Source: Roseitalea sp. MMSF_3546 (lineage in GTDB: Bacteria > Pseudomonadota > Alphaproteobacteria > Rhizobiales > Rhizobiaceae). From it: a stretch of 64,000 nucleotides of DNA. The stretch is taken from the NCBI RefSeq assembly GCF_030732865.1, contig NZ_JASHKB010000007.1, positions 99,797 to 163,796 on the forward strand, read 5' to 3'. Positions 19,554 to 28,764 of the stretch are shown one piece after another; the first letter of the stretch is position 1; the number at the start of each line of letters is the position of its first letter. The position numbers and the translations under genes are program-made. The notes below the pieces were generated by a model. It had not been told where the DNA came from. It ran no database searches and worked only from the letters and a program-made list of their open reading frames with translations.

Positions 19554-20398
19554 CCGGCGCGCCCGACCGGCCCGACACGGCGATGGACGGCCTGCCGCCG
19601 CTGCGCACGGTGATCGCCGCGCACGACCTTGGCGCCAGGAAGTCGCTCGGCCAGAACTTCCTTTTCGATCTCAACCTGACCGGCAGGATCGCCCGGCAGG
19701 CGGGCGATCTGGGCGATGCGACGGTGATCGAGGTCGGCCCCGGGCCGGGCGGGCTGACACGCGCCTTGCTCCATGAAGGGGCAAGGCGTGTCGTTGCCAT
19801 CGAGCGCGACAGGCGCTGCCTTGCCGCGCTCGGCGAGATCGCGGCCCATCACCGCGGCCGGCTGCGCATCATCGAGGCCGATGCGATGGCGGTCGATTAT
19901 GCCGCGCTGGCCAGCGGGCGTACGCTGATCGTCGCCAACCTGCCCTACAATATCGGCACCGCCCTGCTGGTGAAGTGGCTGAGCGTGCAGCCATGGCCGC
20001 CCTTCTACGAAGCGATGGTCCTGATGTTCCAGCGCGAGGTCGCCGAACGGATCGTCGCCGGGCCTGGCGATGCGGCCTATGGCCGGCTGGGCGTGCTCGC
20101 CGGGTGGCGGTGCCACGCGTCGATCGCCTTCGACGTGCCGCCGCAGGCCTTCTGGCCCGCGCCCAAGGTGACCTCCTCGGTTGTCCGGCTGACGCCGCGC
20201 GGGGACCCGATCGCGGCCGATGCGGGCAAGCTCGAGACGGTCACGCGCCACGCCTTCGGCCAGCGGCGCAAGATGCTGCGCCAGAGCCTGAAGCCGCTGG
20301 GCGGCGCGGCGCTGCTCGAAAAGGCGGGCATCGACGGGGCACGGCGCGCCGAGACGCTGTCGGTCGCCGAATTCTGCGCGCTGGCCAACGCGCTTTGA
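19550..20398 (+). CDS. rsmA: 16S rRNA dimethyladenosine transferase
   Basis: Dimethylates two adjacent adenines in helix 45 of 16S rRNA during small-subunit maturation (KsgA). 282 residues with motif [15 protein letters not shown], the catalytic motif IV NLPYNIG, and [11 protein letters not shown] near the N-terminus. The ATG at 19550 overlaps the pdxA stop; a second possible start is the Met 11 codons later. lptD-surA-pdxA-rsmA is the same order as in E. coli. The stop abuts the convergent gmk stop with no spacer (TGA then TCA). Confidence 0.97.
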   Translation: MTGAPDRPDTAMDGLPPLRTVIAAHDLGARKSLGQNFLFDLNLTGRIARQAGDLGDATVIEVGPGPGGLTRALLHEGARRVVAIERDRRCLAALGEIAAHHRGRLRIIEADAMAVDYAALASGRTLIVANLPYNIGTALLVKWLSVQPWPPFYEAMVLMFQREVAERIVAGPGDAAYGRLGVLAGWRCHASIAFDVPPQAFWPAPKVTSSVVRLTPRGDPIAADAGKLETVTRHAFGQRRKMLRQSLKPLGGAALLEKAGIDGARRAETLSVAEFCALANAL

Positions 20399-21016
20399 TC
20401 AGTGCGCGGCGGGCACGCCCGCAAGCAGCGACTGGACGAAGTCGAACAGGCCCGGCCGGCGGTCGCGGCGCAGCCTTTCGGCCCTGACGATGGCGCGCAG
20501 CGCCTCGAAGGCACGGTCCAGATCGTCATTGACGATGACATAGTCATAGTCGCGCCATTGTTCGATCTCGCGGGCGGCATTGGCGAGCCGGCGCTCGATC
20601 ACCTCGGGCCGGTCCTCGGCGCGGCGCTTGAGGCGGGCCTTGAGCTCGTCCATGGACGGCGGCAGGATGAACACCGAGACCACGTCGGCGCGCATCTTCT
20701 CGGACAGTTGCCGTGCGCCCTGCCAGTCGATGTCGAACAGCATGTCGCGACCGTCCGCCATGGCGCTTTCGACCGGCTCGCGCGGGGTGGCATACAGATT
20801 GCCGTGCACCTCGGCCCATTCGAGCAGTTCGTCGGTATCGCGCATGCGCGCGAAGGTGCGCTCGTCGACAAAACGGTAGTGGATGCCCTCGATCTCGCTG
20901 CCGCGGCGCGGCCGCGTGGTTACCGAAACCGACAGCACCAGATTGTCATCGGTCTCGAGCAGGTTGCGCGCGAGCGTCGATTTCCCGGCGCCCGAGGGCG
21001 AGGAGATCACCAGCAT
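20399..21016 (-). CDS. gmk: Guanylate kinase
   Basis: Phosphorylates GMP to GDP. 205 residues from the ATG at 21016, with the P-loop [10 protein letters not shown], the GMP-binding [18 protein letters not shown] region and the [10 protein letters not shown] block. The true start may lie upstream: an in-frame CTG at 21076, six bases after an AGGGAGAG box (21081-21088), would add 20 residues ending ARRGL before [10 protein letters not shown], an extension I recall from rhizobial homologues. The annotated ATG has no ribosome-binding site. Last gene of the fab-mltG-yicC run, convergent with rsmA. Confidence 0.96.
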   Translation of the reverse strand: MLVISSPSGAGKSTLARNLLETDDNLVLSVSVTTRPRRGSEIEGIHYRFVDERTFARMRDTDELLEWAEVHGNLYATPREPVESAMADGRDMLFDIDWQGARQLSEKMRADVVSVFILPPSMDELKARLKRRAEDRPEVIERRLANAAREIEQWRDYDYVIVNDDLDRAFEALRAIVRAERLRRDRRPGLFDFVQSLLAGVPAAH

Positions 21017-21124
21017 CAGGCCACGGCGCGCAATGGTGGTTGCGCCATTGCCCGGGGCGTTGTCGTGGATGGTCAGAACGCTCTCCCTTGTGCGCCGGTC
21101 TGGCGTGGCGCGAATCGCGCACGC

Positions 21125-22051
21125 TCACTGCAGATTTTGCACCTGCTCGCGCAGCTGGTCTATCGCCGACTTCATCTCCAGGCCGATGGCGGTCAGGCCG
21201 CTGGAGGCCGACTTCGAGCACACCGTGTTGGCCTCGCGGTTGAACTCCTGGGCCAGGAAGTCGAGCCGCCGGCCAACTGGACCGCCCTGCGCCAGCATGT
21301 CGCGGGCCGCGGCGACATGGGCGGTCAGCCGATCGATCTCCTCGCGCACGTCGGCCTTTGCGGCCAGGATCGCGACCTCGGCATTGAGCCGGGCGGGGTC
21401 GAGCCCGGCATCGGACCGGTCGCCGATGAGCCGGTCGACGTGCGCCGAAAGCCGTGTCATCGCGGCCTCGGCCGTACTGGCCGGATCGGCGGCGGCGCGC
21501 CCGACGAGCGCGGCGATGGTATCGAGATGACCCGCAACCGTGTCCGCGAGCGCCCTGCCCTCGGCCAGCCGCGCCGCCACGAGCCCGTCGAGCGCCTCGT
21601 CGACGCAGGCGAGAAGCGCCGTGTCATCGTCGGGCCCGAGCCGGGCGGTCTGGTCCTCGCTGACGATGACGCCGCGCACGGCCAGGATCCCATCGGTTGT
21701 GGGCGGGGCAAGCCCCGTTTCGATGGACAATGCCGTGGCCCGGGACGCGACATGGCGAAAGACATCGGCGTCAATGTCGACGCCGGCCGCATCGGCGGCG
21801 CGGTCCAGGCCGACCGCGACCTGTACGCTGCCGCGGGCAAGGCGCGCGCCGACGCGCTTCCTGATGACCGGTTCGAGCCGCTCGAGCCCGACAGGCAGGC
21901 GAACCTTGACGTCGAGCGTGCGGCCATTGACCGAACGCATGTCGCAGGCGAACCGGCCGCCGCCGACAGCCGCGCTGGCGCTGGCAAAGCCGGTCATGCT
22001 CTGTATGTCGGCCGATGGCACTGGCGTCCCCTGCTTGCGCGCCGCGCTCAT
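21125..22051 (-). CDS. YicC/YloC-family endoribonuclease
   Basis: 308 residues with the YicC N-terminal signature SMTGFASA and the CDMRSVNGRTLDVKVRLP segment, and the DUF1732-type C-terminus with GRRLDFLAQEFNREANT. Homologues have been described as RNases; the physiological targets here cannot be read. The start at 22051 (MSAARKQG) is 16 bp after mltG; the Met at SMTGFA is a possible shorter start. It sits between mltG and gmk; yicC-gmk adjacency is widespread in bacteria. Confidence 0.92.
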   Translation of the reverse strand: MSAARKQGTPVPSADIQSMTGFASASAAVGGGRFACDMRSVNGRTLDVKVRLPVGLERLEPVIRKRVGARLARGSVQVAVGLDRAADAAGVDIDADVFRHVASRATALSIETGLAPPTTDGILAVRGVIVSEDQTARLGPDDDTALLACVDEALDGLVAARLAEGRALADTVAGHLDTIAALVGRAAADPASTAEAAMTRLSAHVDRLIGDRSDAGLDPARLNAEVAILAAKADVREEIDRLTAHVAAARDMLAQGGPVGRRLDFLAQEFNREANTVCSKSASSGLTAIGLEMKSAIDQLREQVQNLQ

Positions 22052-22067
22052 GGTCGTCCGCCGGCGA

Positions 22068-23504
22068 TCAGTTCTGCGTTTCCTGCGCCGCTGCTTCGCG
22101 CTGCGCGCGGATTTCGCGCCAGCGGCGCACATTGGCGTTGTGTTCGTCCAGTGTCCTGGCGAAGGCGTGCCCGCCTGTGCCGTCGGCAACGAAGTACAGC
22201 GCGTCGGTTTCGGCCGGATTGGCGACCGCCTCGAGGGAGGCGCGGCCCGGAATGGCGATGGGCCCGGGCGGCAGGCCGTCGATGACGTAGGTGTTGTAGG
22301 GCGTCTGGCTGCGAATGTCGGACTGGTAGATCGGCCGGCCCGACGGCATGCCCTCGCCGCCGAAGAGCCCGTAAATGATGGTCGGATCGGACTGAAGGCG
22401 CATGCCGCGGCGCAGCCGGTTCATGAAGACGCCGGCGACAAGCGGGCGCTCGTCGGCGACGCCGGTCTCCTTTTCGACGATGGAGGCCAGGGTGACGAAA
22501 TCGGCCATGTCGGCGATCGGCAGATCGGGCTGGCGGGTCTGCCAGACCTCGTTGATCAGATCGAGTTGCTGGTCGATCATCGCCGCAACGACCTGTTCGC
22601 GCGTGGTGCCGCGCGAGAATTTCTGCGTATCGGCGACCAGCATGCCCTCGGGCGGCATTTCGGGCGGCATGTCACCGACCAGCATCGGATTGTCGGCGAT
22701 GCGCTGCCATGCCTGGAACACGGTCGTGCCCTCGACGATGGTCAGCGGATGCAGGATCGAATCGCCGGAGACCATGACGTCCATGATGTCGCGCATGGAG
22801 GCGCCGGCGGCGATCTCGTACTCGCCCGCCTTGAAGGCGCTCTCGGTGCCATAGGCGCGCGTGGCGTAGCGGAAGATGCGCGCATCGGTGATCATGCCGC
22901 GCTCTTCGAGCCCGCTTGCGATCTGCGACAGGTTCGCGCCCTCGGGCACGACGAAGGTCGATGCTTCGGCGAGCGGGCCGGGCTCCTGAAACCGGTCGAG
23001 GCCGATATAGACCGCGCCGGCCGCGACAAGCACGCCGATCACGGCCAGCGTGAAGACGAAGTTGAGGAAGACGATGAACGGATTTCTGGCCGCGCGGGCG
23101 CGCCGGCGCTGCGCGCGCGTGGCCGGGCCATTGCGGCCGGCCGGATCGTTGTCCGCCGACCGCCCGCCCTGTGCGGCTTCATCGGAGCGGCGGCGCCGGC
23201 CGCGGCGCGGCGGTTCGACGCCCCCTTGCGGGCGCAGATCGTGTCCGGAGGTTTCCGGCACCGGCCGAAGCTTGACGTCCGAGGCGAACGGATCGGCGGC
23301 CTGCGGCGTCGGGTCGGCCGTCGTCGCATCGAGGGCCGCCGGCGCGCGGGTGCCCGGCCCGGACGCATCGGGCCGCTGGTCGCCGGGCGCGTGCGGTTGC
23401 GGCGCCGTCGGTTCCGGTGCGGCGGGCTCGGACCGTTCCGCTACCAGCTTGTCCAGTTGACCAAATCGTGGCTCTTGTCGCACCTTCGCAACTCCAACGG
23501 TCAC
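22068..23504 (-). CDS. mltG: Endolytic murein transglycosylase
   Basis: Inner-membrane lytic transglycosylase that cleaves nascent glycan strands and sets their length. 478 residues: a long cytoplasmic N-terminal tail (about 1-140) rich in Pro, Arg and acidic residues, one membrane helix (about 141-170), a LysM-like periplasmic subdomain, and the YceG catalytic domain with the catalytic Glu in ASIVEKETG and the signature QSDPTIIYGL followed by SPYNTY-like SQTPYNTYVIDG. The unusually long N-terminal tail is low complexity. It lies downstream of fabF with a 186-bp gap, so it may have its own promoter. Confidence 0.95.
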   Translation of the reverse strand: MTVGVAKVRQEPRFGQLDKLVAERSEPAAPEPTAPQPHAPGDQRPDASGPGTRAPAALDATTADPTPQAADPFASDVKLRPVPETSGHDLRPQGGVEPPRRGRRRRSDEAAQGGRSADNDPAGRNGPATRAQRRRARAARNPFIVFLNFVFTLAVIGVLVAAGAVYIGLDRFQEPGPLAEASTFVVPEGANLSQIASGLEERGMITDARIFRYATRAYGTESAFKAGEYEIAAGASMRDIMDVMVSGDSILHPLTIVEGTTVFQAWQRIADNPMLVGDMPPEMPPEGMLVADTQKFSRGTTREQVVAAMIDQQLDLINEVWQTRQPDLPIADMADFVTLASIVEKETGVADERPLVAGVFMNRLRRGMRLQSDPTIIYGLFGGEGMPSGRPIYQSDIRSQTPYNTYVIDGLPPGPIAIPGRASLEAVANPAETDALYFVADGTGGHAFARTLDEHNANVRRWREIRAQREAAAQETQN

Positions 23505-23690
23505 ATCGTTGCCGCCGCGGCAACCGGGCCGCGAACGCCACCTTCACGCCGCTTGCCGCGCGGCCAGAGCCTTGCGCGGCAAGATGGCGAAAACAAGCGC
23601 CATGTTCGCGCCGGAGCACGCGTTTCAAAAGCTTTTTGCCGCAGGCGTGCGAAAGCCGCGCCGCGAGCCCGGGCGTTTTCGGCTCTTTGG

Positions 23691-24959
23691 TTAGCCGTGG
23701 TAGCGCCGCAGCACAAGGGATGCATTGGTGCCGCCGAAGCCGAACGAATTGGAAAGAGCGACATCGACATCGCGCTGGCGTTTTTCGTGCGGCACAAGGT
23801 CGATGGCGGTTTCGACGACGGGATTGTCGAGATTGATCGTCGGCGGGACCACCCGGTCGCGGATCGAAAGGGCGCAGAAGATCGCCTCGACCGCGCCGGC
23901 CGCGCCCAGAAGGTGACCGATCGCCGACTTGGTCGAGGACATCGACACCCTGCCTGCGGCATTGCCCAGCACGCGCTCGACGGCGCCCAGTTCGATCGTG
24001 TCGGCCATTGTCGAGGTGCCGTGCGCGTTGATGTAGTCGATCTCGGCCGGCGTGATGCCGGCGCGCTCGATCGCCGCACGCATGCAGCGCTCGGCCCCCT
24101 CGCCATCCTCGGAGGGCGCGGTGATGTGATAGGCATCGCCCGAAAGCCCGTAACCGATGACCTCGGCATAGATCCGGGCGCCGCGCGCCTTTGCGTGCTC
24201 TAGCTCCTCGAGCACGACAATGCCGGCGCCCTCGCCCATCACGAAACCGTCGCGGTCGCGGTCGTAGGGACGCGAGGCCATTTCCGGCCGGTCGTTGTAG
24301 CTCGTCGACAGCGCCTTGCAGGCGGCAAAGCCGGCCAGCGAAATGCGGCAGACCGGCGACTCGGTGCCACCGGCGACCATCACGTCGGCATCGCCGAAGC
24401 CGATCAGCCGCGCCGCATCGCCGATGGCATGGGCACCGGTCGAACAGGCCGTGACCACCGAGTGATTGGGGCCGCGCAGCTTGTGCTGGATCGAGACATG
24501 GCCGCTGACAAGGTTGATCAGCCGGCCGGGGATGAAAAAGGGCGAAACCCGCCGCGGCCCGCGATCGCGCAGCGTGTAGCCGGTCTCGACGATCCCCTCG
24601 ATGCCGCCGATGCCCGAGCCGATCAGCACGCCGGTGGCGACCTGGTCGGCATCGGTCTGCGGATGCCAGCGCGCATCATCGAGCGCCTGGGTGGCCGCGG
24701 CGACGCCATAGACGATGAACGGGTCGACCTTGCGCTGCTCCTTGGGCTCCATCCAGTCGTCGGCATTGTAGGTGCCGTCCGTGCCGTCGCCGAAGGGCAG
24801 ACGGCAGGCGATCTGGGCGGGCAGGTCGTCGACCGCGAACTCGGTGACGCGCCGGGCCGCGCTGTGCCCCTTGAGCAGGCGCGACCAGCTTGTCTCGGCA
24901 TCGGCACCGAGCGGGGAGACCATGCCGATACCGGTTATGACGACGCGACGCATGTGCAT
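23691..24959 (-). CDS. fabF: Beta-ketoacyl-[ACP] synthase II
   Basis: Condenses malonyl-ACP with acyl-ACP in fatty-acid elongation. 422 residues with the thiolase fold and the full Cys-His-His triad: TACSTGAH (Cys), NAHGTST (His) and KSAIGHLLGA (Lys/His). The C-terminal SNSFGFGGTNASL loop is typical. Two ATGs (24959 and 24953) are possible starts, giving MHMRRVVITG or MRRVVITG. It follows acpP by about 50 bp in the fabD-fabG-acpP-fabF run. Confidence 0.97.
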   Translation of the reverse strand: MHMRRVVITGIGMVSPLGADAETSWSRLLKGHSAARRVTEFAVDDLPAQIACRLPFGDGTDGTYNADDWMEPKEQRKVDPFIVYGVAAATQALDDARWHPQTDADQVATGVLIGSGIGGIEGIVETGYTLRDRGPRRVSPFFIPGRLINLVSGHVSIQHKLRGPNHSVVTACSTGAHAIGDAARLIGFGDADVMVAGGTESPVCRISLAGFAACKALSTSYNDRPEMASRPYDRDRDGFVMGEGAGIVVLEELEHAKARGARIYAEVIGYGLSGDAYHITAPSEDGEGAERCMRAAIERAGITPAEIDYINAHGTSTMADTIELGAVERVLGNAAGRVSMSSTKSAIGHLLGAAGAVEAIFCALSIRDRVVPPTINLDNPVVETAIDLVPHEKRQRDVDVALSNSFGFGGTNASLVLRRYHG

Positions 24960-25009
24960 GGGACGGACCAGGCCCGCCGCCGCCAGGGGCCGGCGGGCAC
25001 CTTGCGGGA

Positions 25010-25246
25010 TCAGGCGTTGGACTTTTCGATGAACTTGATCGCGTCGCCCACGGTCAGGATGGTCTCGGCCGCATCGTCGGGGATCTCGACGCCGAATTCC
25101 TCCTCGAACGCCATGACGAGCTCGACCGTATCGAGGCTGTCGGCGCCCAGATCGTCGATGAAGCTGGCGCTTTCGGTCACCTTGTCGGCGTCCACGCCAA
25201 GATGTTCGACGACGATCTTTTTCACCCGCTCTGCAACATCACTCAT
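25010..25246 (-). CDS. acpP: Acyl carrier protein
   Basis: Carries the growing acyl chain on a 4'-phosphopantetheine attached to the Ser of the DSL motif ([19 protein letters not shown]). 78 residues, acidic, four-helix, full standard length. The ATG at 25246 gives [12 protein letters not shown]; the frame is open farther upstream without similarity to ACP. It lies between fabG and fabF with about 120 bp upstream, enough for a separate promoter, as is often found for this highly expressed protein. Confidence 0.98.
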   Translation of the reverse strand: MSDVAERVKKIVVEHLGVDADKVTESASFIDDLGADSLDTVELVMAFEEEFGVEIPDDAAETILTVGDAIKFIEKSNA

Positions 25247-25369
25247 CTCGGAATTCCTCAATCGTTGGAAAAAAGTCCGCCCGTGACTATCCGCACGCGC
25301 TTGGGTAATCAAGTTGAAAGACCTCCGCCAATCCAGTTTTGTGGACGGCTCGGGCACGCCGGAAACCGG

Positions 25370-26107
25370 TCAGATCATCGCCATGCCGCCATTGACGTGC
25401 AGCGTCTGGCCGGTGACGTAACCGGCATGATCGCTGGCCAGATAGGCGACCGCGGAAGCCACTTCCGGCGCGGTTCCCATGCGCTTCATGGGAATGGCGC
25501 CCATGATCGCCTCGGTCTGCTTGTCGTTGAGCTTTTCGGTCATGGCGGTCTCGATGAAGCCCGGCGCAACGCAGTTCACCGTCACCGCGCGGCCGGCGAT
25601 CTCCTGGGCGAGCGACTTGGTCAGGCCGATCAGGCCGGCCTTGGAGGCGCAATAGTTCGCCTGGCCGGGATTGCCGGTGACCGCCACCACCGAGGTGATG
25701 TTGACGATGCGGCCATGGCGACGGCGCATCATAGGATGGGCGAGCGCCCGGGTCAGCCGGAAGGCGGCGGTCAGATTGACCTCGAGCACGGCGTCCCAGT
25801 CGGTATCGGACATGCGCACGAACAGCCCGTCGCGGGTGATGCCGGCATTGTTGACGAGGATGTCGACGCCCTCCAGCGTCGCCTCGGCATCCTTTGCCAG
25901 CGCGTCGACCGCCGCGCGGTCGGACAGGTCGGCGGCCAGTACATGCGCTCGCCCGCCCAGATTGGCGGCGAGCGCCTCGAGCCTTTCGGTGCGCGTGCCA
26001 TGCAGGCCGACCGTGGCGCCCAATTCGTGCAGGAGCCGGGCGGCGGCTTCGCCGATGCCGCCCGAGGCGCCGGTCACCAGAGCCTTGCGGCCGGTCAGAT
26101 CGATCAT
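25370..26107 (-). CDS. fabG: 3-oxoacyl-[ACP] reductase
   Basis: NADPH-dependent reduction of beta-ketoacyl-ACP. 245 residues, classical short-chain dehydrogenase: TGASGGIG cofactor loop, NNAG, catalytic Ser in NITSVVAV, and Tyr/Lys in YCASK. The C-terminal VTGQTLHVNGGMAMI is characteristic of FabG. The ATG at 26107 is chosen because it opens at MIDLTGRKALVTG. It lies 42 bp after fabD, in the fatty-acid operon. Confidence 0.97.
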   Translation of the reverse strand: MIDLTGRKALVTGASGGIGEAAARLLHELGATVGLHGTRTERLEALAANLGGRAHVLAADLSDRAAVDALAKDAEATLEGVDILVNNAGITRDGLFVRMSDTDWDAVLEVNLTAAFRLTRALAHPMMRRRHGRIVNITSVVAVTGNPGQANYCASKAGLIGLTKSLAQEIAGRAVTVNCVAPGFIETAMTEKLNDKQTEAIMGAIPMKRMGTAPEVASAVAYLASDHAGYVTGQTLHVNGGMAMI

Positions 26108-26149
26108 CGATGTCCCCGTCGTGCTGATTGGCGTCGGCCGCAACCGGGC

Positions 26150-27091
26150 TCAGACGCGATCCTTAAGGAAGGCTTCTATATCGGCGGGCGTCGACAAGGC
26201 AATGCCGGCCAGGCTGCGGTCGATGCGGCGGGCAAGCCCGGTCAGCACCTTGCCGGCACCGGCCTCGACGAGTTCGGTGACGCCGTTGGCGGCAAGCCAC
26301 TGCACGGTCTCGCGCCAGCGCACCTGGCCGGTGACCTGGTCGACCAGGCTCTTTACGATGGCCTGCGGTTCGGCGACCGGAACGACCGAGACATTGGCGA
26401 TCACCGGCACGACGGGCCTTGAGATGCGCACCGCGCCCAGCGCCTCGGCCATGGCCTCGGCGGCCGGCGCCATCAGCGCGCAGTGGAAGGGGGCGGACAC
26501 CGGCAGCAGGAGCGCGCGCCGGGCGCCGGCCTGGCCGGCCCGTTCGGCGGCAGCCTCCACGGCGGCCCTGTCACCGGAGACGACGAGCTGGCCGCCGCCA
26601 TTGTCATTGGCGATCTGGCACACGCCGTTCGCCGCCGACTGGCGGCAGATGTCGGCGACCGCATCGGCCTCCAGCCCGATGATCGCGGCCATGGCGCCGC
26701 GCCCCACCGGCACCGCGGCCTGCATTGCGTTGCCCCGGATCCGCAGCAGTCGCGCCGTGTCGGCCAGGGTGAAGGTGTCGGCGGCGGCATGGGCCGAATA
26801 TTCGCCCAGCGAATGGCCGGCGACGAAGGCCGCCTTGTCCCAGACACGATAGCCCTGCGCCTCGAGCACGCGCACCACGGCCATCGACACGGCCATCAGG
26901 GCGGGCTGCGCGTTGGCGGTCAGGGTGAGTTCGTCTTCGGGCCCTTCGAACATGATGCGCGAGAGATTCTGGCCGAGCGCGGCATCGACCGCCTCGAACA
27001 CCTCGCGCGCCTGCGGAAAGGCTTCGGCCAGGTCCTTTCCCATGCCGACGGCCTGCGACCCCTGGCCGGGGAATGTAAAGGCAACGCTCAT
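26150..27091 (-). CDS. fabD: Malonyl-CoA:ACP transacylase
   Basis: Transfers malonyl from CoA to ACP to supply the elongation cycle. 313 residues with the FPGQGSQ N-terminal motif, the nucleophile elbow GHSLGEYSA (catalytic Ser) and the SAPFHCALM His block. First gene of the minus-strand fatty-acid and murein run. Upstream, on the minus strand, there is a perfect TTGACA (complement of 27144-27149), but no convincing -10 follows, so the promoter is not called. Confidence 0.97.
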   Translation of the reverse strand: MSVAFTFPGQGSQAVGMGKDLAEAFPQAREVFEAVDAALGQNLSRIMFEGPEDELTLTANAQPALMAVSMAVVRVLEAQGYRVWDKAAFVAGHSLGEYSAHAAADTFTLADTARLLRIRGNAMQAAVPVGRGAMAAIIGLEADAVADICRQSAANGVCQIANDNGGGQLVVSGDRAAVEAAAERAGQAGARRALLLPVSAPFHCALMAPAAEAMAEALGAVRISRPVVPVIANVSVVPVAEPQAIVKSLVDQVTGQVRWRETVQWLAANGVTELVEAGAGKVLTGLARRIDRSLAGIALSTPADIEAFLKDRV

Positions 27092-27275
27092 CGCTCGGTT
27101 CCATCGTGAAGGAGCGCATCTCGATGCTGGATCGTCACGGCGCTGTCAAGAACCGAACCGGACCCGTCGGCCACAAACACGGCCCGCCGCCTGCTCTTGA
27201 AAATGGCCCGGCAAAGCTCTTCATAGCGATGTCCGGCCCCTGTACAGCGGGCCGCCTCGCAAGGCCACTTTCGCC

Positions 27276-27584
27276 ATGTCAAAGACCAGCCAGCCACCAG
27301 GTCGGGAACCGGCCGCTGCCGCCGGATCCGCATTGGCCGACAATGCAGCCACCGTCGGAACGCTCTCCGCGGCGGCCCTTTTCACCGCCATCGCCGCAAT
27401 GGTGCTCGTCGACCTGCAGATCATCGCGGTCGCCGGTGCCGCCATCTGGGCGATTGCCAGCCATGTGCATTCGGGACTGACGGGCCTGGTCGTTGCGGCC
27501 GCCATCATCGGGCCGGTGGCCCTGTGGCTTTGCTGGCAGGTGGGCGTCATGGCGATCGCGGCCGAACGCGCCGACGCCGACTGA
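27276..27584 (+). CDS. Small two-helix membrane protein, unknown function
   Basis: No family recognised. 102 residues with a Pro/Ala-rich N-terminus and two hydrophobic segments (about 30-52, SAAALFTAIAAMVLVDLQII, and about 58-92, IWAIASHVHSGLTGLVVAAA onward). It starts 184 bp from the divergent fabD and ends 10 bp before the antiporter gene, so it is probably co-transcribed with it. Codon composition matches the neighbours. Whether it is an accessory subunit of the antiporter is not known. Confidence 0.65.
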   Translation: MSKTSQPPGREPAAAAGSALADNAATVGTLSAAALFTAIAAMVLVDLQIIAVAGAAIWAIASHVHSGLTGLVVAAAIIGPVALWLCWQVGVMAIAAERADAD

Positions 27585-27594
27585 AGCAAGCGAC

Positions 27595-28530
27595 ATGCGT
27601 GATCTCGTGCTTGTGCTGGCGGGCCTTTTCGGCCTTTTCGTCGGCGGTGAACTGCTCGTGCGCGGGGCGGTGGCCGTCGCGCTCCGGCTTGGGCTGACCG
27701 CGTTCGTGGTCGGTGTGGTGGTGGTCGGCTTCGGCACCTCGATGCCGGAACTGCTGGTTTCGGTGCGCGCCGCAATCGGCGGCACGCCGGGCATTGCGCT
27801 GGGCAATGTCATCGGTTCGAACATCGCCAACATCCTGCTGATCGCCGGTATCGGCCTTACCATCGCACCGATGGCGGCGATGGCCCGATCGGCCCGCATC
27901 GATGTCGTGGCGATGCTTGCCGTCGGACTGGCCGCATCGGCATTGCTGTTCCTGGACACGATCGGCCGGCTGGCCGGCCTGGGCCTGCTGGCGCTGCTTG
28001 TCGCCTATCTCGTCCATACGCTGCGCGCGGGCGGCCAGGACCGGGCGAGCCCCGAGGGCACGATCATGCAGCGCGCGAACGAGCGTCCGCTTGTCATCGT
28101 CGGGCTGCTGCTTGCCGGGCTGGTCCTGCTGTTTGCGGGCGCGGAGATGCTGATACGCGGCGCCACGGCGATCGCGCGGCGCCTTGGCATCTCCGAAGCG
28201 GTGATCGGGCTGACCGTCGTTGCGGTCGGCACCAGCCTGCCCGAGCTCGCCACGACGCTGGTCGCGGCCATCCGGCGCCAGGGCGCGGTCGCCATCGGCA
28301 ACGTGGTCGGCTCGAACATCTTCAACGTCCTGGGCATATTGGGCATTGCGGCGCTGGTCGCGCCGATCCCCGCCGCCGGCGTTCTGACGCCTGGCGACGC
28401 GGCCGTCCTGGCGGCGGCGACGATCGTCTTCGCGCTGCTGCTCCTTGCCGGACGCACGATCGGGCGACCCTGGGGCATTGCCTTCCTTTGCGGCTATGGC
28501 GGATACACGGCCTGGCTGTTCATCGGGTGA
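27595..28530 (+). CDS. Calcium/sodium antiporter, CaCA superfamily (YrbG type)
   Basis: Inner-membrane cation/Ca2+ exchanger. 311 residues made of two inverted repeats of about five helices, each with an alpha-repeat: FGTSMPELLVSVRAAIGG plus GNVIGSNIANILLIAG in the first, and VGTSLPELATTLVAAIRR plus GNVVGSNIFNVLGILG in the second. The acidic residues of the two PEL motifs coordinate the cation in this family. The ATG at 27595 opens at MRDLVLVLAGLFGLFVGG. The ion specificity is assumed from family membership. Confidence 0.92.
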   Translation: MRDLVLVLAGLFGLFVGGELLVRGAVAVALRLGLTAFVVGVVVVGFGTSMPELLVSVRAAIGGTPGIALGNVIGSNIANILLIAGIGLTIAPMAAMARSARIDVVAMLAVGLAASALLFLDTIGRLAGLGLLALLVAYLVHTLRAGGQDRASPEGTIMQRANERPLVIVGLLLAGLVLLFAGAEMLIRGATAIARRLGISEAVIGLTVVAVGTSLPELATTLVAAIRRQGAVAIGNVVGSNIFNVLGILGIAALVAPIPAAGVLTPGDAAVLAAATIVFALLLLAGRTIGRPWGIAFLCGYGGYTAWLFIG

Positions 28531-28541
28531 GCGGGCGCCTC

Positions 28542-28569
28542 TTGCACGCGGGGCGAAAAACTGTATATG
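28542..28569 (+). promoter_or_regulatory. Probable sigma-70 promoter of the rpsF operon
   Basis: TTGCAC (28542-28547), 16 bases, TATATG (28564-28569), set in a locally AT-rich patch just after the antiporter stop. It would give a 5' leader of about 190 bases before rpsF. The -10 matches four of six consensus bases; the -35 matches five of six. Confidence 0.5.
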
Positions 28570-28701
28570 GACGTCAGCCGGTCAGCCGGGGGCTGAACGG
28601 AGGGTGGTCCAATGGCCATTTTGCGGTGCACACGCGCCGCGCCTCCTGATGATCCCGCTCTCGATCCGTCGAGTTTTTCTGCCTTTCGGACCGTGAACGC
28701 G

Positions 28702-28742
28702 GTTCTCCGGGCGCAGAGGCTTCGTCGCTGTCCGGCGCGAAC
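28702..28742 (+). promoter_or_regulatory. Stem-loop in the rpsF leader, possible S6:S18 control element
   Basis: GTTC-T-CCGG (28702-28710) pairs with CCGG-CGC-GAAC (28732-28742), with an inner CAG/CTG helix, 22 bases before the rpsF start. Many bacterial rpsF leaders fold into an element bound by the S6:S18 complex, with a CCG-containing bulge. A CCG is present here, but I cannot confirm the consensus by eye. The structure is seen; the regulatory role is inferred from the position. Confidence 0.35.
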
Positions 28743-28764
28743 GAAACGAAAGGCAAGAACCGAT

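Noticed and set aside
27121..27149. fabD promoter from a minus-strand TTGACA
   Set aside because: The -35 is perfect but the sequence 16-18 bases away has only two matches to a -10, so the promoter is not called.
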